Source: Rhabdophis nuchalis (Eukaryota > Chordata > Lepidosauria > Squamata > Natricidae). Taken from it: a stretch of 64,000 nucleotides of DNA. The notes beneath the pieces were generated by a model. It saw nothing but the letters and a program-made list of their open reading frames with translations. It did no database searches and was not told the DNA's origin. The stretch spans positions 78,764,715 through 78,828,714 of the forward strand of contig CM077646.1 in assembly GCA_039707465.1 (NCBI GenBank), in the 5' to 3' direction. Shown piece after piece: positions 1-9,299 of the stretch (positions are counted from its first letter, which is position 1; every line of letters starts with the position of its first letter). A program made the translations under genes and the position numbers.

Positions 1-920
1 ACGCCAAAGATTGTTTAAATAATTTGTTTGTGAGGGAACTTTCTATTTGAATTACTATTGCCTTCTGCCAGACCTTAAAATTGAAAATGAACTTCTATGG
101 CTTCCAGAAGCTAGAATCAGATACAGACATAGCTGACAACCTCACCTTTCCCTTCAAATTGTATTGTACATCCTTTCCTCCCTTGTTGGCCTTTCAGTTT
201 CACTTCTGACTTTTATTATTTTGTGAAAATCCAATGCTCTATCCAATGTCATTAATCCATTAATACAATGTCAGAAGCACAAAGTATGGTATTCAGTGAA
301 TTATTTCCTATAATTGCTCTTGCATAGCTTCAACTCTCCCTAAGGCCATTGCAAAAGTGGTGTTTGAATGTCAGAAACAATAAATTAATAGAATTCCAAG
401 GAATCCAAGTGAAGAATGTGCCATAAAGAAGGCTGTGTGGATGTGGATTATGTAAAAGCTTCTTTCCAGTAAAGGTCAGTGTGTAGACTGCAAAGCAGTT
501 GAGAATAGACTTCCTAGTTTTTGATTCTTGGGTCATTGAATGGGAAAGTGGCAGAACTCCCACCTGGAAATATCAAGGTGCTACGGGAGGGATGAGGGTG
601 CTGCAGAGAGATGCAGGAGGCTGTGTGAAGGCCACACTGCAAGCAAATCCACATTAGGCTGTGGATGCCCATCACAGTCTGGGTGCAAATCAGAGGGAGA
701 GCTTGGCTGGCCTAGCACAGGCCATGAATGAATGTAGAGAAGTTAAGGAAGAGCTTGGAAGGCCCAGGACAGGCTACATGTAGGTTGGAAAGACCCTGAA
801 TCAATGTGGAGGTTGCACACAGATGGGAGGATGCTACAGATGGGAATGACTTATCAGAGCAACTTCTGACCTTTTCTCCTGGCTTCCCCATTGACCTTGC
901 TTTTGACAGACTAGATGGGA
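1..920. other. Unassigned flank, no gene recognised
   Basis: No exon with usable splice sites and no recognisable repeat was found. From about 545 to 830 there are loosely similar G-rich phrases such as aggccatgaatgaatgt and aggccacactgc, which may be a decayed tandem repeat. The open frames here are short and unremarkable. Confidence 0.4.
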
Positions 921-924
921 AGAT

Positions 925-1105
925 CACAAATGGTGATCACATGGCCATAGCTCTCTGAGACGTTGTACTCACCAGCTAGGCATCAAATGACCCAAATGGC
1001 AATCATGTGACCCTGGGGATGCTGCAATGGCCAGAATTATAGGGTCACACATTCATTTTTTCAGCACTGCCATAACTTTGAACAGTTATCGAACTAATAG
1101 ACATA
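925..1105 (-). mobile_element. Decayed copy of the CAGGTAGTCC inverted-repeat DNA element
   Basis: Phrases such as gatcacatggccatag, ccctggggatgctgcaatgg and cactgccataactttgaac match, in reverse orientation, the body of the better copies at 19397-19989 and 40757-41147. The ends are eroded, so the boundaries are approximate. No coding capacity is visible. Confidence 0.45.
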
Positions 1106-1224
1106 AGTCAAGATCTCCCTGACGTTCTTTCCAGAAACATGAGTGTTGATTGACATGAACTATTTTTGCTTTGATAATCCATGCTAACTTTCCAAGCTTC
1201 CTAGAATTTCCTCTGTCTCCAGAC

Positions 1225-1353
1225 CAGAGGTGGGTTGCTGCCAGTTCAGCCCAGATCGGCTGAACCAGTAGTAGTGCCCAGCCGCTTCTGCACATGTACA
1301 GAAGTGTCAAACGTGCAGGAGCGCACACGAACCAGTAGTAAAAAAAACCTCTG
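1225..1353. mobile_element. hAT-like short inverted-repeat element
   Basis: The element starts CAGAGGTGGGTTGC and ends AAAACCTCTG, so its outermost bases are inverted. The 8-bp flanks (ctccagac on the left, ccccaaac on the right) agree at 6 of 8 positions, as expected for an old 8-bp target duplication. It has no coding capacity. Assignment to hAT rests on the CAG...CTG ends and the 8-bp flanks. Confidence 0.5.
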
Positions 1354-1375
1354 CCCCAAACACGTAGAGCAGAAA

Positions 1376-1482
1376 TCAAATCAAACCTTTATTGTCAATG
1401 CACAACATGTATACAGTGAAATTCAACGAGCCTCTGTTGGTGCAGCCCCCCCTGAAACACAAAATAAATAAAAGAAAAAGAA
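1376..1482 (-). mobile_element. Short LINE 3'-end fragment (TTTATTGTCA type)
   Basis: The phrase cctttattgtcaatgcacaa, followed by acagtgaaattc, resembles the 3' ends of some vertebrate LINEs read in reverse. A related 42-bp piece sits at 60244-60285 with its own target duplication. The family was not resolved. Confidence 0.4.
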
Positions 1483-1950
1483 ATCACTAAACACAAATAA
1501 GTAATAACTAGCCCACATTCCTATATACATCTATGTATATAAAATCTATGTATATAACATATAGAACATTTGGCTCCCTTGTTTATTCAGCAGTTAAATC
1601 TTTCCTCACCATTTTCAAGACCCAAATAATCTCAGTGAAAAAATGAACAATTATGTCTTTCGTCTTCATCCAGTTATACAGTTAACAAAATTATATATAT
1701 ACATTTATTTTGTGTTACATTGATACATACACTGATAAAGAAATAAAGAAAGACTAGGATAGATCTATTTCAAGCTATTTAGCTCTCATCAGCTAGCCAT
1801 ACCCTTACTGGGATTTGAACTTGGGCATATTAAGCAGTTGTATTACCCTCTAAGCCACAAGTTCTCCTCACTTTATTAGCTGAACCAGGGGGGAGATTAA
1901 GTGTTTTTTCTTCTGTCAGATCATCTGGTCTACCCAAAAATGGGAGGAAG

Positions 1951-1978
1951 GTGTGTGTGTGTGTGCGCGTGCGCGCGC
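1951..1978. repeat. (GT)n/(GC)n alternating purine-pyrimidine tract
   Basis: About 28 bases of alternating GT grade into alternating GC. Such tracts can adopt left-handed DNA in vitro. Nothing nearby suggests a function. Confidence 0.9.
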
Positions 1979-2409
1979 TTTCCCTACAAAAATCTTTATT
2001 CACACAAATCATGGCATGTTTCATTATTATCAATTTTAATATTTTAAAATTGTCAAACATGCCTTGCATTTGTGCCATTTCAGGGAATGAAGTTTATGTT
2101 TTTAAGTACTTCTACATGCACATAATTACAATTGATTGCATTTCTCTATCTTCTTTTATTGTTTTTTTTAATCAAATAGTACACATCTGGGATTTAGACT
2201 GGTTTTAAATTAATGTAACTATTGTTGAATAGATTTATAACTATTCAAGTTACAAAAGTATTAACTGTGCATTTCACATTCTTATTTGTTGTGCTTTTAA
2301 TTTCAGATGCCAGGCAAAATTGCAATCCTGTAACTAAATTAAACCAAAGCTATTGGTTTTTTCCCCTCTTCTAAATAAATAAAAAGAATGCCTCTTCTTT
2401 GTTTTCCAG

Positions 2410-2626
2410 CTTCAAAGAGGATTGGATTAGAGACATGGCACAAAAACGCTGTTCTGGAGAATACGACTTACAAAATAAATCAGCTAGAACTAGTAATGCA
2501 CTTGGTAAACATTTGGTCCCTGGACATAATGGTGGTGTACATAGCATCCATACAGTACATGCAGTAGACGTCTACGGGCAGGATAAAGATATACTTGGAA
2601 AACTGCATACTCACTTACCTGGATAA
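2410..2626 (+). CDS. Probable terminal coding exon of an unidentified gene
   Basis: A pyrimidine-rich tract and TTTTCCAG acceptor end at 2409. The frame then stays open for 71 codons to TAA at 2624-2626, and an AATAAA lies about 87 bases after the stop (2713-2718). The exon would start with the last base of a split codon. The peptide is hydrophilic and rich in His, Gly and Lys; readable pieces are FKEDWIRDMAQKRCSGEY, VPGHNGGVHSIHTVHAVD and the C-terminus GKLHTHLPG. No domain, signal peptide or membrane segment is visible. The region is not an obvious repeat. In human the + strand gene upstream of CARD19 is SUSD3, so its last exon is the candidate by gene order, but I could not align the peptide to the human SUSD3 tail. 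A second frame from 2412 is also open for about 45 codons, so even the frame is not certain. Confidence 0.45.
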
Positions 2627-2712
2627 ACAGCCTCAACTGTTAAAAGTTGTCCCGGACCAAAGGAAATTGTGAATACACATGCTTACTGAATGTGCCTTAA
2701 AAACACCATTAG

Positions 2713-2718
2713 AATAAA
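2713..2718 (+). promoter_or_regulatory. Candidate polyadenylation signal AATAAA
   Basis: AATAAA lies 87 bases after the stop codon of the exon at 2410-2626 and is followed by a T-rich stretch (tgtctgtccctt). A further AATAAA occurs near 2821, so the true site is undecided. Confidence 0.4.
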
Positions 2719-3411
2719 TGTCTGTCCCTTATATATCTGTTGCGGTAAATGTCTGATTATAGTTATAATTTAGCAAATTGCCCAAAATATGGAAAATTAA
2801 ATTCCGTTTCACAAAAAAACAAAATAAAATGCATTTTTGATATTTACAAGGGCAGTGCATGCTTAAAAAACAAATAGGAAGAAATTACTTGGATTTGCAG
2901 AAGCACAGCACCTCCTTTCATTAAAGAAACTCAACTTCATTCCCTGTGAGCTTCAGTAAAAGGTGCTGGTGCTTTAATGAATGGGAGAGAGGCTGTACTC
3001 TGTTCCAAGACACTTTGGAATCATTTTTGATGTTTGTGCATACCTGCAATTTCATATCAAGCTACCATTTCTGCACTTTGCTTAAAAAATTAAGAAGGGA
3101 TGACATCAAGAAAGGAATTGTATATTGTTTTAATATGTACTTCAATGTTGGCTCTTAACAGTTTGTACCTTTTCTGCATGTGATCATCCTGATGATAGTG
3201 AGGATGAATTCTAACTGCAAATATAGTTTACCTTCTCTTTTTATATATATATATATAAATCAAAAAAGAAAATGTATTTTTTCACAAGAAGATGAAATTA
3301 AAATAAATAAATATATATTTTAATGAGAAATTGGTCAAGCAAACATGTTGGTTCGATGTCCAGATTGCATTATATTTTTCTACTTCAAGTCCTTTATCGT
3401 GTGTCTTATTT

Positions 3412-3637
3412 GAGCTGTGGTGGCACAATGGTTAGAATCCAGTATTGCAGGCTAATTCTGCCAACTGCCAGCAGTTCGATCCTGACTGGCTGAAGGTTGA
3501 CTCAGCTTTCCATCCTTCTGAGGTCGGTAAAATGAGGACACAGATTGTTGGGGGCAATATGCTGACTCTGTAAACCGCTTAGAGAGGGTCTGTAAAGCAC
3601 TGTGAAGAGGTATATAAATCTAAGTGCTATTGCTATT
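3412..3637 (+). mobile_element. Sauria-type SINE
   Basis: The tRNA-like head GAGCTGTGGTGGCACAATGG (A-box region) is followed by a B-box-like GCAGTTCGATCC. The body has the phrase ggtaaaatgaggacacagat, and the tail ends with tataaatctaagtgctattg. Sauria SINEs are known to end in a BovB-like 3' tail, which fits the BovB LINE pieces in this window. Related copies: 17767-17960, 19566-19800 and 60858-61093. Confidence 0.8.
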
Positions 3638-4244
3638 GTGGTTAGGAGAACTTAGATACCACTTTTCCATTTACTGAATGTCATAGCAGCTAATGTAAAA
3701 ATAAAGCAAAACGCTTTTGAAAACAAAAAAAACCAAGTTCAAGTGCAGCAACCTAATTTCAAAGCAAATAAGTGAAAAAGCTGCCATATCAATCAATTGA
3801 AACTGAAATTACCCACTGGTGGCTTTAATAAAAAAAATCATAGGGTGCCTAAAAGGGATAAAATCAAGGTTATGTGAAAAAGAGAGAACAGCTTATTTTT
3901 TTAATAGCCATGCAATTATCCTTTGAAGCACAGCTTCTTGTGATTATCTTAATAGAGGAGCTGGTTTGTTCTTACAGGTACAAGAATAAAGATTGTGAGA
4001 GAATAACAATTCTGAGATACCACCCTTTGATTCTTAAAAGTATTCAGTGATAATGAATTCTAACAAGTCAACAATTAAAAAAAATGCAATAATGGACAAT
4101 ACAAAGAAAACAAATAAGGCAAGGATGACCAAATAAAAAAGGATAGGAAAGGAAAAAAAGGATAGGAAAGGAAAGGAAAATCCACACAATTTGGGGGTGG
4201 GGGGATTCACTACATATTTATTAGATTTTTATCCTGTTCATATT

Positions 4245-4437
4245 ATTTTATAAGTAACTCAAGGTAGTGAAAACACCTAATACTTCTCCTTCCCCCACAA
4301 CAACTCTGTGAGGTGATTTGGGCTGAGAGAGAATGACTGGCCTAAAATCACCCAGCCAGCTTCATGCCTGAGGCGGGACTAGAACGCTCCTGATTTCTAG
4401 GCCAGCACCTTAACCGCTACATGAAACTGACTCTCAA
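4245..4437 (-). mobile_element. tRNA-derived SINE, GGTTAAGGTGC group
   Basis: Read in reverse, the head is GAGAGTCAGTTTCATGTAGC followed by GGTTAAGGTGCTGGCCTAG, then a B-box-like TCTAGTCCCGCC, then GGCTGGGTGATTTTAGGCC and TCTCTCAGCCC. The same arrangement recurs at 9070-9297, 15604-15800, 34755-34965 and 36150-36287. It is a common squamate-type SINE whose formal name I cannot give with certainty. Confidence 0.6.
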
Positions 4438-4617
4438 AAATCCTAGTGCTAACTCATCCTCATGAAAGCCCTGGACCAAAGGTTCTAGCAGAGGAGTCAT
4501 TCAAAGTCTCGATGTCATGTGGAGCAGGGTTTTTAAGTTGCTCCATGGAACACTAAGATTCTTCAAAAACTTGATGAGTTTCATGAGAGTCTAATGAGAA
4601 AATGAAGAAATTCATTT

Positions 4618-4780
4618 AGAATCATAGCATCATAGGACTGGAATAACTTTGGATGTCTTTTAGTTCACCTCCTGTCCAAGGCTGGAATTCTTAATACCAT
4701 CCAGGACAAATGGTGATTTAGCCTCCAAACTCTTCTCTGCACTGTTTCTATGGCCTCAGCATTTTTTCTGTATTGTGTGT
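4618..4780 (-). mobile_element. Old CR1 LINE 3'-end remnant
   Basis: The order of motifs (atagcatcataggactgg, cctgtccaaggctgg, caaactcttctctgcact, tttctatggcctcagc) matches a decayed CR1 3' region read in reverse, as in the intact copy at 54652-56029. It is much more diverged than that copy. Confidence 0.5.
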
Positions 4781-4913
4781 TAATTTGGATATGATTTTTA
4801 TTTTGCAAATATTTTGGCAGCCTAATCATAAGAAAAAAGCATACCCTAAATGTACTAATAGAAGGAACAATCATAAAATACCATATTTTTCAGACTATAA
4901 GACGCACCGGAGG

Positions 4914-6622
4914 TAAATAATAAATAATAATAATAATAAATTTTATTTGTTACCCGCGCTCTCTCCCCAGGGGACTCGAGGCGGGGCACAGGAAAATTAA
5001 AAAACAGTAAACACAACAGAATACATAATTTAAAATCACAATTAAACAACAAATCCTGCGCTAAAAACATCTATAAAAAACTAAAAAAAAAAAAAAACTG
5101 TCCCTAAAACCCCTAAGCACTAAAACCTAAAAACCCCAGGACAAGGAGGCTATCCCAAGCCGGCCAGACGGAAAAAGTAGGTTTTCAATTTAAGACGGAA
5201 GGAGCGGAGGTCCGTGGTCGTCCTAATATCGGGGGGAAGGTCGTTCCAGAGGGCCGGGCCCGCCACAGAGAGAGCCCTTCCCCTGGGTGTCGCCCGCTGA
5301 CATAGTCTAGTGGACGGCACCCGGAGAAGCCCCGCTCTGTGGGAGCGAATCGGCCGTGAGGATGTATGGGGCAGGATCCGATCCTGCAGATAGCTAGGTC
5401 CCGAGCCATGGAGCGCTTTAAAGATGATAATTAACACCTTGAAGCGCACCCGGAAGACGACAGGTAGCCAGTGCAGCTCGCGCAAGAGCGGTGTTACATG
5501 GGTAGACCTAGCGGTCCCCATAATTGCTCGCGCGGCTGCATTCTGGACTAGCTGAAGCCTCCGGGTGCACCTCAAGGGCAGCCCCATGTAGAGAGAGTTA
5601 CAATAGTCCAGTCGGGATGTCACGAGAGCATGAGTGACTGTGCAAAGGGCGTCCCGATCCAATAGGGGGCGCAATTGGCGAACCAGGCGAACCTGGTAAA
5701 ACGCCCTCCTGGCCACGGCTGTCACTTGATCTTCCATGGACAGCCGGGCATCCAGGAGGACACCCAAATTGCGCGCCCCATCCACAGGGGCAAGATGTTC
5801 GCCCCCTATGGCCAGCGATGGAGTGAGCTGGTTGAATCGGGCTGCCGGAAACCACAGCCACTCGGTCTTGGTCGGGTTGAGCCCGAGTCCGTTACTTCCC
5901 ATCTAGATCCGTACAGCTTCCAGGCACTGGCACATCACCGCTACGGCATCGTTGGGGTGGTTTGGGGTAGAAATGTACAGCTGTGTATCATCAGCGTACA
6001 GATGGTACTCTACCCCAAAACCACGGATGATCTCACCCAGCGGCTTCATGTATGTGTTGAACAGGAGGGGCGAGAGGACCGACCCCTGAGGCACCCCACA
6101 TGCGAGGGGTCTCGCGGTCGATCTCTGCCCCCCTGCCAACACAAATTGCGATCGGCCAGAGAGGTAGGAGGAGAACCACCGTAAAACGGTGCCTCCCACC
6201 CCCAACCCCCCCAGCCGATGCAATAGGATACCATGGTCGATGGTATCGAAAGCCGCCGAGAGGTCTAATAGGACCAGGATGGAGGAACAACCCCCATCTC
6301 TGGCCCTCCAGAGATCATCGACCAACGCGACCAATGCCGTCTCGGTGCTATGCCCGGGCCGAAAGCCGGACTGGCGCGGATCTAGATAATCAACTTCCTC
6401 CAGGTGCCGGGGGAACTGTTGTGCCACCACACTCTCGACAACCTTCGCCAGAAAGGGAAGGTTGGAGACAGGACGGTAGTTGTTCAAAAGAGCTGGATCC
6501 AAAGAGGGCTTCTTAAGGAGGGGCCTCACCATCGCTTCTTTTAGGGAAGCAGGCAAGGCACCCTCACTCAAGGATGCGTTGACAACCTCTTGGAGCCAGC
6601 CTCGTGTCACCTCCCAGGATGA
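4914..6622 (-). mobile_element. L2-like LINE, 3' part, 5' truncated (copy A)
   Basis: This encodes the reverse transcriptase and C-terminal region of an L2-like non-LTR retrotransposon. Visible motifs, in order on the minus strand, are DLSAAFDTIDHGILL, GVPQGSVLSPLLFNTYM and YHLYADDTQLYIS (catalytic YADD), then LDYCNSLYMGLPLRCTRRL and the C-terminal LWNDLPPDIRTTTDL. The frame runs from 6610 to 5150 except for one stop at about 5900-5902, where copy F has a tryptophan codon (TGG to TAG in the sense strand). The 3' end has the phrase CCCCGCCTCGAGTCCCCTGG and an (ATT)n tail. The 5' end stops inside the RT fingers region, so it is a dead, 5'-truncated copy. It sits in the inverted-repeat element 4881-7783. 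Confidence 0.85.
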
Positions 6623-6670
6623 ATTTAAATTTTAAATTTAAATTTAAATTTAAATTTTAAATTTAAAAAA
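6623..6670. repeat. (AAATTT)-type low-complexity tract
   Basis: About 48 bases of alternating aaattt units, nearly self-complementary, lie exactly where L2 copy A ends. It could be part of the insertion junction or a later expansion. Confidence 0.85.
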
Positions 6671-6861
6671 TGGTTTTGCACTCTACAGGCCTCCCAAACC
6701 CTCTGCATGCCTCGTTTTTTGTAAAAGAAAAAGAAAAAAGGGGTGGGGGGCATGCAGAGCTTTGGGAAGGTTGTAGAGTACTCCTGGCCTGGGAGGGAAC
6801 CAAAAACTAGCAAAAAAATGGGCCATTTTTTGCTCATTTTTGTCCCCAGGAGCTCTCTTTG

Positions 6862-7625
6862 GAGCCGTGGCCAGGAGGGCGTTTTACCAGGTCCGCCTGG
6901 TTCGCCAGTTGCGCCCCCTATTGGATCGGGACGCCCTTCGCACAGTCACTCATGCTCTCGTGACATCCCGACTGGACTATTGTAACTCTCTCTACATGGG
7001 GCTCCCCTTGAGGTGCACCCGAAGACTTCAGCTGGTCCAGAATGCAGCCGCGCGAGCAATAATGGGTACCGCAAGGTATACCCATGTAACACCGCTCTTG
7101 CGCGAGCTGCACTGGCTTCCTGTCGTCTTTCGGGTGCGCTTCAAGGTGCTAGTTCTCATCTTTAAAGTGCTCCATGGCTCGGGACCTAGCTATCTGCGGG
7201 ATCGGATTCTGCCCCATACATCCTCCCGGCCGATTCGCTCCCACAGAGAGGGACTTCTCCGGGTGCCGTCCACTAGACTTTGTCAGCGGGCAACGCCCAG
7301 GGGAAGGGCCTTCTCTGTGGCGGGCCCAGCCCTGTGGAACGACCTTCCCCCCGACATTAGAACAACTACGGACCTCCGCTCCTTCCGTCAGAAATTAAAA
7401 ACTCACTTTTTCTGCTTGGCCGGCCTAGGTTAGTCTCTACCTCAGGGGTTAGGAAATGTTAATTTTAAAATGGGAATTTTAGTGCAGGGATAGCTAGATT
7501 TAATTAGTTTTTATTGTATTTATCTATGTATATATTTTATGTTGTTTTAATTTCTCCCTGTGCACCGCTCCGAGTCCCCTCGGGGAGAGGACGCGGTTAT
7601 AGAAATAAATATTCTAATTCTAAAT
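6862..7625 (+). mobile_element. L2-like LINE 3' end (copy B), inverted relative to copy A
   Basis: The open frame from about 6862 to TAG at 7431-7433 encodes the L2 C-terminal region (ARRAFYQVRLVRQLRPLLD, LDYCNSLYMGLPLRCTRRL, LRELHWLPVVFRVRFKVL). The 3' UTR has TGCACCGCTCCGAGTCCCCT and ends in an AT-rich tail. Its body is the reverse complement of about 4950-5720 in copy A, so together they form a long inverted repeat with a spacer of about 1.1 kb. Confidence 0.85.
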
Positions 7626-7849
7626 ATTCTCTGCAAGCCTCCCAAATCCTCAGCATGTTCAGTTTTGCAAAGGGGCAGGGCTTTTGGAAGCCAAAAATGC
7701 TGTGTTCAATGTATAAAACGCACCCAGATTTTCACTCTCTTTTTTGGGGGCGAAAGGTGTGTTTTATATTCTAAAAAATACGGTAAGTATCAAAGATCAA
7801 ATATCTAAGAATAAATGTTCACCAAAGATGTATAATGGATAAAGAGATT

Positions 7850-8345
7850 CATGTACGATGCAATAAGGCATACCAAGAATGGACAGCTTGCTCCACTCCT
7901 ACAACATAAAGCAATACCAATCAGCACAAAGAAGCATCTCATATAAGGCCTACTCATCTCCAACCTATGTTACCAGGGCCAAACATGGACATTTACAATA
8001 AAACATAAACAACAGTTAGTCACCACAGAAATGATATGTTTGAGGAAAGCTGCTGGAGCGACCAGAAGAGATAAAATCAGAAATGAGACCATAAGAGAAA
8101 GAATTGGCATATCTTAAACTTCACACAAAACAGTAAATAAAGTGGTTTGCTCACCTGGAGAGGATGTCATGGGAGTCTTATGCCAAATAATGCAAATACA
8201 AAAAGAGGAGAAGGTCAAAGAACACAAGGCAGACCCAGAAGATGGAGAGACAACATCAAAGATACACTACAACAGCATCAAAGAACATTGGTTGAGGCTC
8301 CAAAAAGAGCAAGAGCCAAAACTTTGTTTCTCCCCTGATTCCTGA
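7850..8345 (+). mobile_element. Degenerate RTE-class LINE 3' coding remnant
   Basis: A decayed translation keeps the order expected for the C-terminus of an RTE-type ORF: a YxxxTWTFTIKHKQQL-like stretch (near 7965-8015), LRKAAGATRRDKIRNETI (about 8040-8093), and RRGEGQRTQGRPRRWRDNI (about 8200-8260). Stops and frameshifts interrupt it. Boundaries are approximate. Confidence 0.55.
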
Positions 8346-8373
8346 AATGGGAAAAGAGGAAGTAAAGAACTCA

Positions 8374-8988
8374 TCTATATAAATAAAAACGTAACAAGAG
8401 TTTGTTCAAAACCGCTAATCTCCGAAAGTACTGCACCGATCGCTTTCAAATTTTCATACAACGCTCCTTTCAAGTACGGCACCAATGATATATATGGATT
8501 GTGTAGATGTCACACCTGTGCCAGGTACATGCAATGGAAATGTAAAAAATTGTAAAAAAGGTAGGTAGATGGATACAGAGAGAGCAGTGGGCCACAAGTA
8601 TTATGTCATCCTGTATGACATAAAATACTCTGTCCGTAGGTAGGTAGGTAGGTAGGTAGGTAGGTAGGTAGGTAGGTAGAGGGATAGAGAGAGAGAGGGA
8701 GAAATATGGTAGGTAGGTAGTTAAGTAGGTAAAGGGATAGAGAGAGAGACAGAGAGAAATACAGTAGGTGGTTGGTAGGTAGATAGGGAGAGGGAGGGAG
8801 AAATACAGTAGGTAGGTAGGCAGCTATAGGGATAGAGAGGGAGGGAGAAATGCAGTAGGTAGGTAGGTAGAGGGAGTAGGTAGGTAGGTTGGGGTATGTG
8901 TTTGTGTGTGCAAATATAGATCTACACATAGTTTGGTTGGCCATTTAACCAGACTGGGCCACAGCAACGCTTGGCCAGGAACGGCTAG
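8374..8988 (+). mobile_element. Non-autonomous Helitron
   Basis: The 5' end is TCTATATAAATAAAAACG, directly after an A, followed by the typical phrase gctaatctccgaaagtactg. The 3' end is CTAG (8985-8988), directly before a T. A short hairpin precedes it: ctgggcc at 8954-8960 pairs with ggccag at 8973-8978. These are the known Helitron signatures (insertion between A and T, TC start, CTRR end with upstream hairpin). No Rep/helicase is encoded. The interior is filled by a (TAGG)n array. Confidence 0.8.
8636..8895. repeat. (GTAG)n tetranucleotide array inside the Helitron
   Basis: Blocks of taggtaggtagg alternate with purine-rich units such as gggatagagagagagggag and agaaatacagtaggt. This looks like a higher-order repeat with units of roughly 60-80 bases. 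Confidence 0.85.
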
Positions 8989-9069
8989 TAACTAATACAT
9001 TCTTTTTTAAAAAGTCTTACTGAATTTGAACAATATCAATTTTCTGCAGTGTTGCAGTTATTATAACCA

Positions 9070-9297
9070 TCTTGCAGATGTCGTGCCTCCAAGTCAGGAT
9101 TGATTCCTGATGACTGGACATGTCCCTGTAGTTTTCTTAGCAAGAATTCAAAAGCAGTATTCTCTTATTTTCTTCCTAGGGCTGAGAGAAAGTGACTGGC
9201 TCAAAGTCTCCCACCTCCCAGCTTTCTAGCTTAAGGAGGGACTAGACCACATGATCTAGTTTTCTAGCCTGGTATCTTAACCATTACGCCAAACATA
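9070..9297 (-). mobile_element. tRNA-derived SINE, GGTTAAGGTGC group
   Basis: Read in reverse it has GTAATGGTTAAGATACCAGG, ATCATGTGGTCTAGTCCCTC and TCTCTCAGCCCTAGGAAG, followed by the tail region ending near 9075 (ggaggcacgac). It is the same family as 4245-4437. Confidence 0.6.
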
Positions 9298-9299
9298 TT

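Larger units (their letters stand above)
4881..7783. mobile_element. TA-flanked inverted-repeat element enlarged by two L2 insertions
   Basis: The left end is CCATATTTTTCAGACTATAA. The right end, reverse complemented, is CCGTATTTTTTAGAATATAA. Each end is flanked by TA. The element's own internal DNA survives at 4881-4913, about 6671-6860 and 7630-7783; it resembles the body of the smaller copy at 52722-53076 (paired phrases gcactctacaggcctccc and ctctgcaagcctccc). Two L2 copies in opposite orientation account for the extra length. TA flanks suggest a Tc1/mariner-type element, but no transposase is present. Confidence 0.7.

Noticed and set aside
2410..2626. Calling this exon SUSD3
   Set aside because: Gene order supports it, but the peptide could not be aligned with the human tail, so no symbol was given.
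3412..3637. Functional tRNA genes at SINE heads
   Set aside because: A and B boxes are present but the cloverleaf is degraded and each is followed by a SINE body and tail.
5675..6516. Plus-strand frames of 169 and 138 codons opposite L2 copy A
   Set aside because: They are reverse-strand shadows of the L2 reverse transcriptase; the same shadows recur opposite copies D and F.
8636..8895. Possible CRISPR-like array
   Set aside because: A tetranucleotide microsatellite inside a Helitron in a vertebrate genome, with no distinct spacers.
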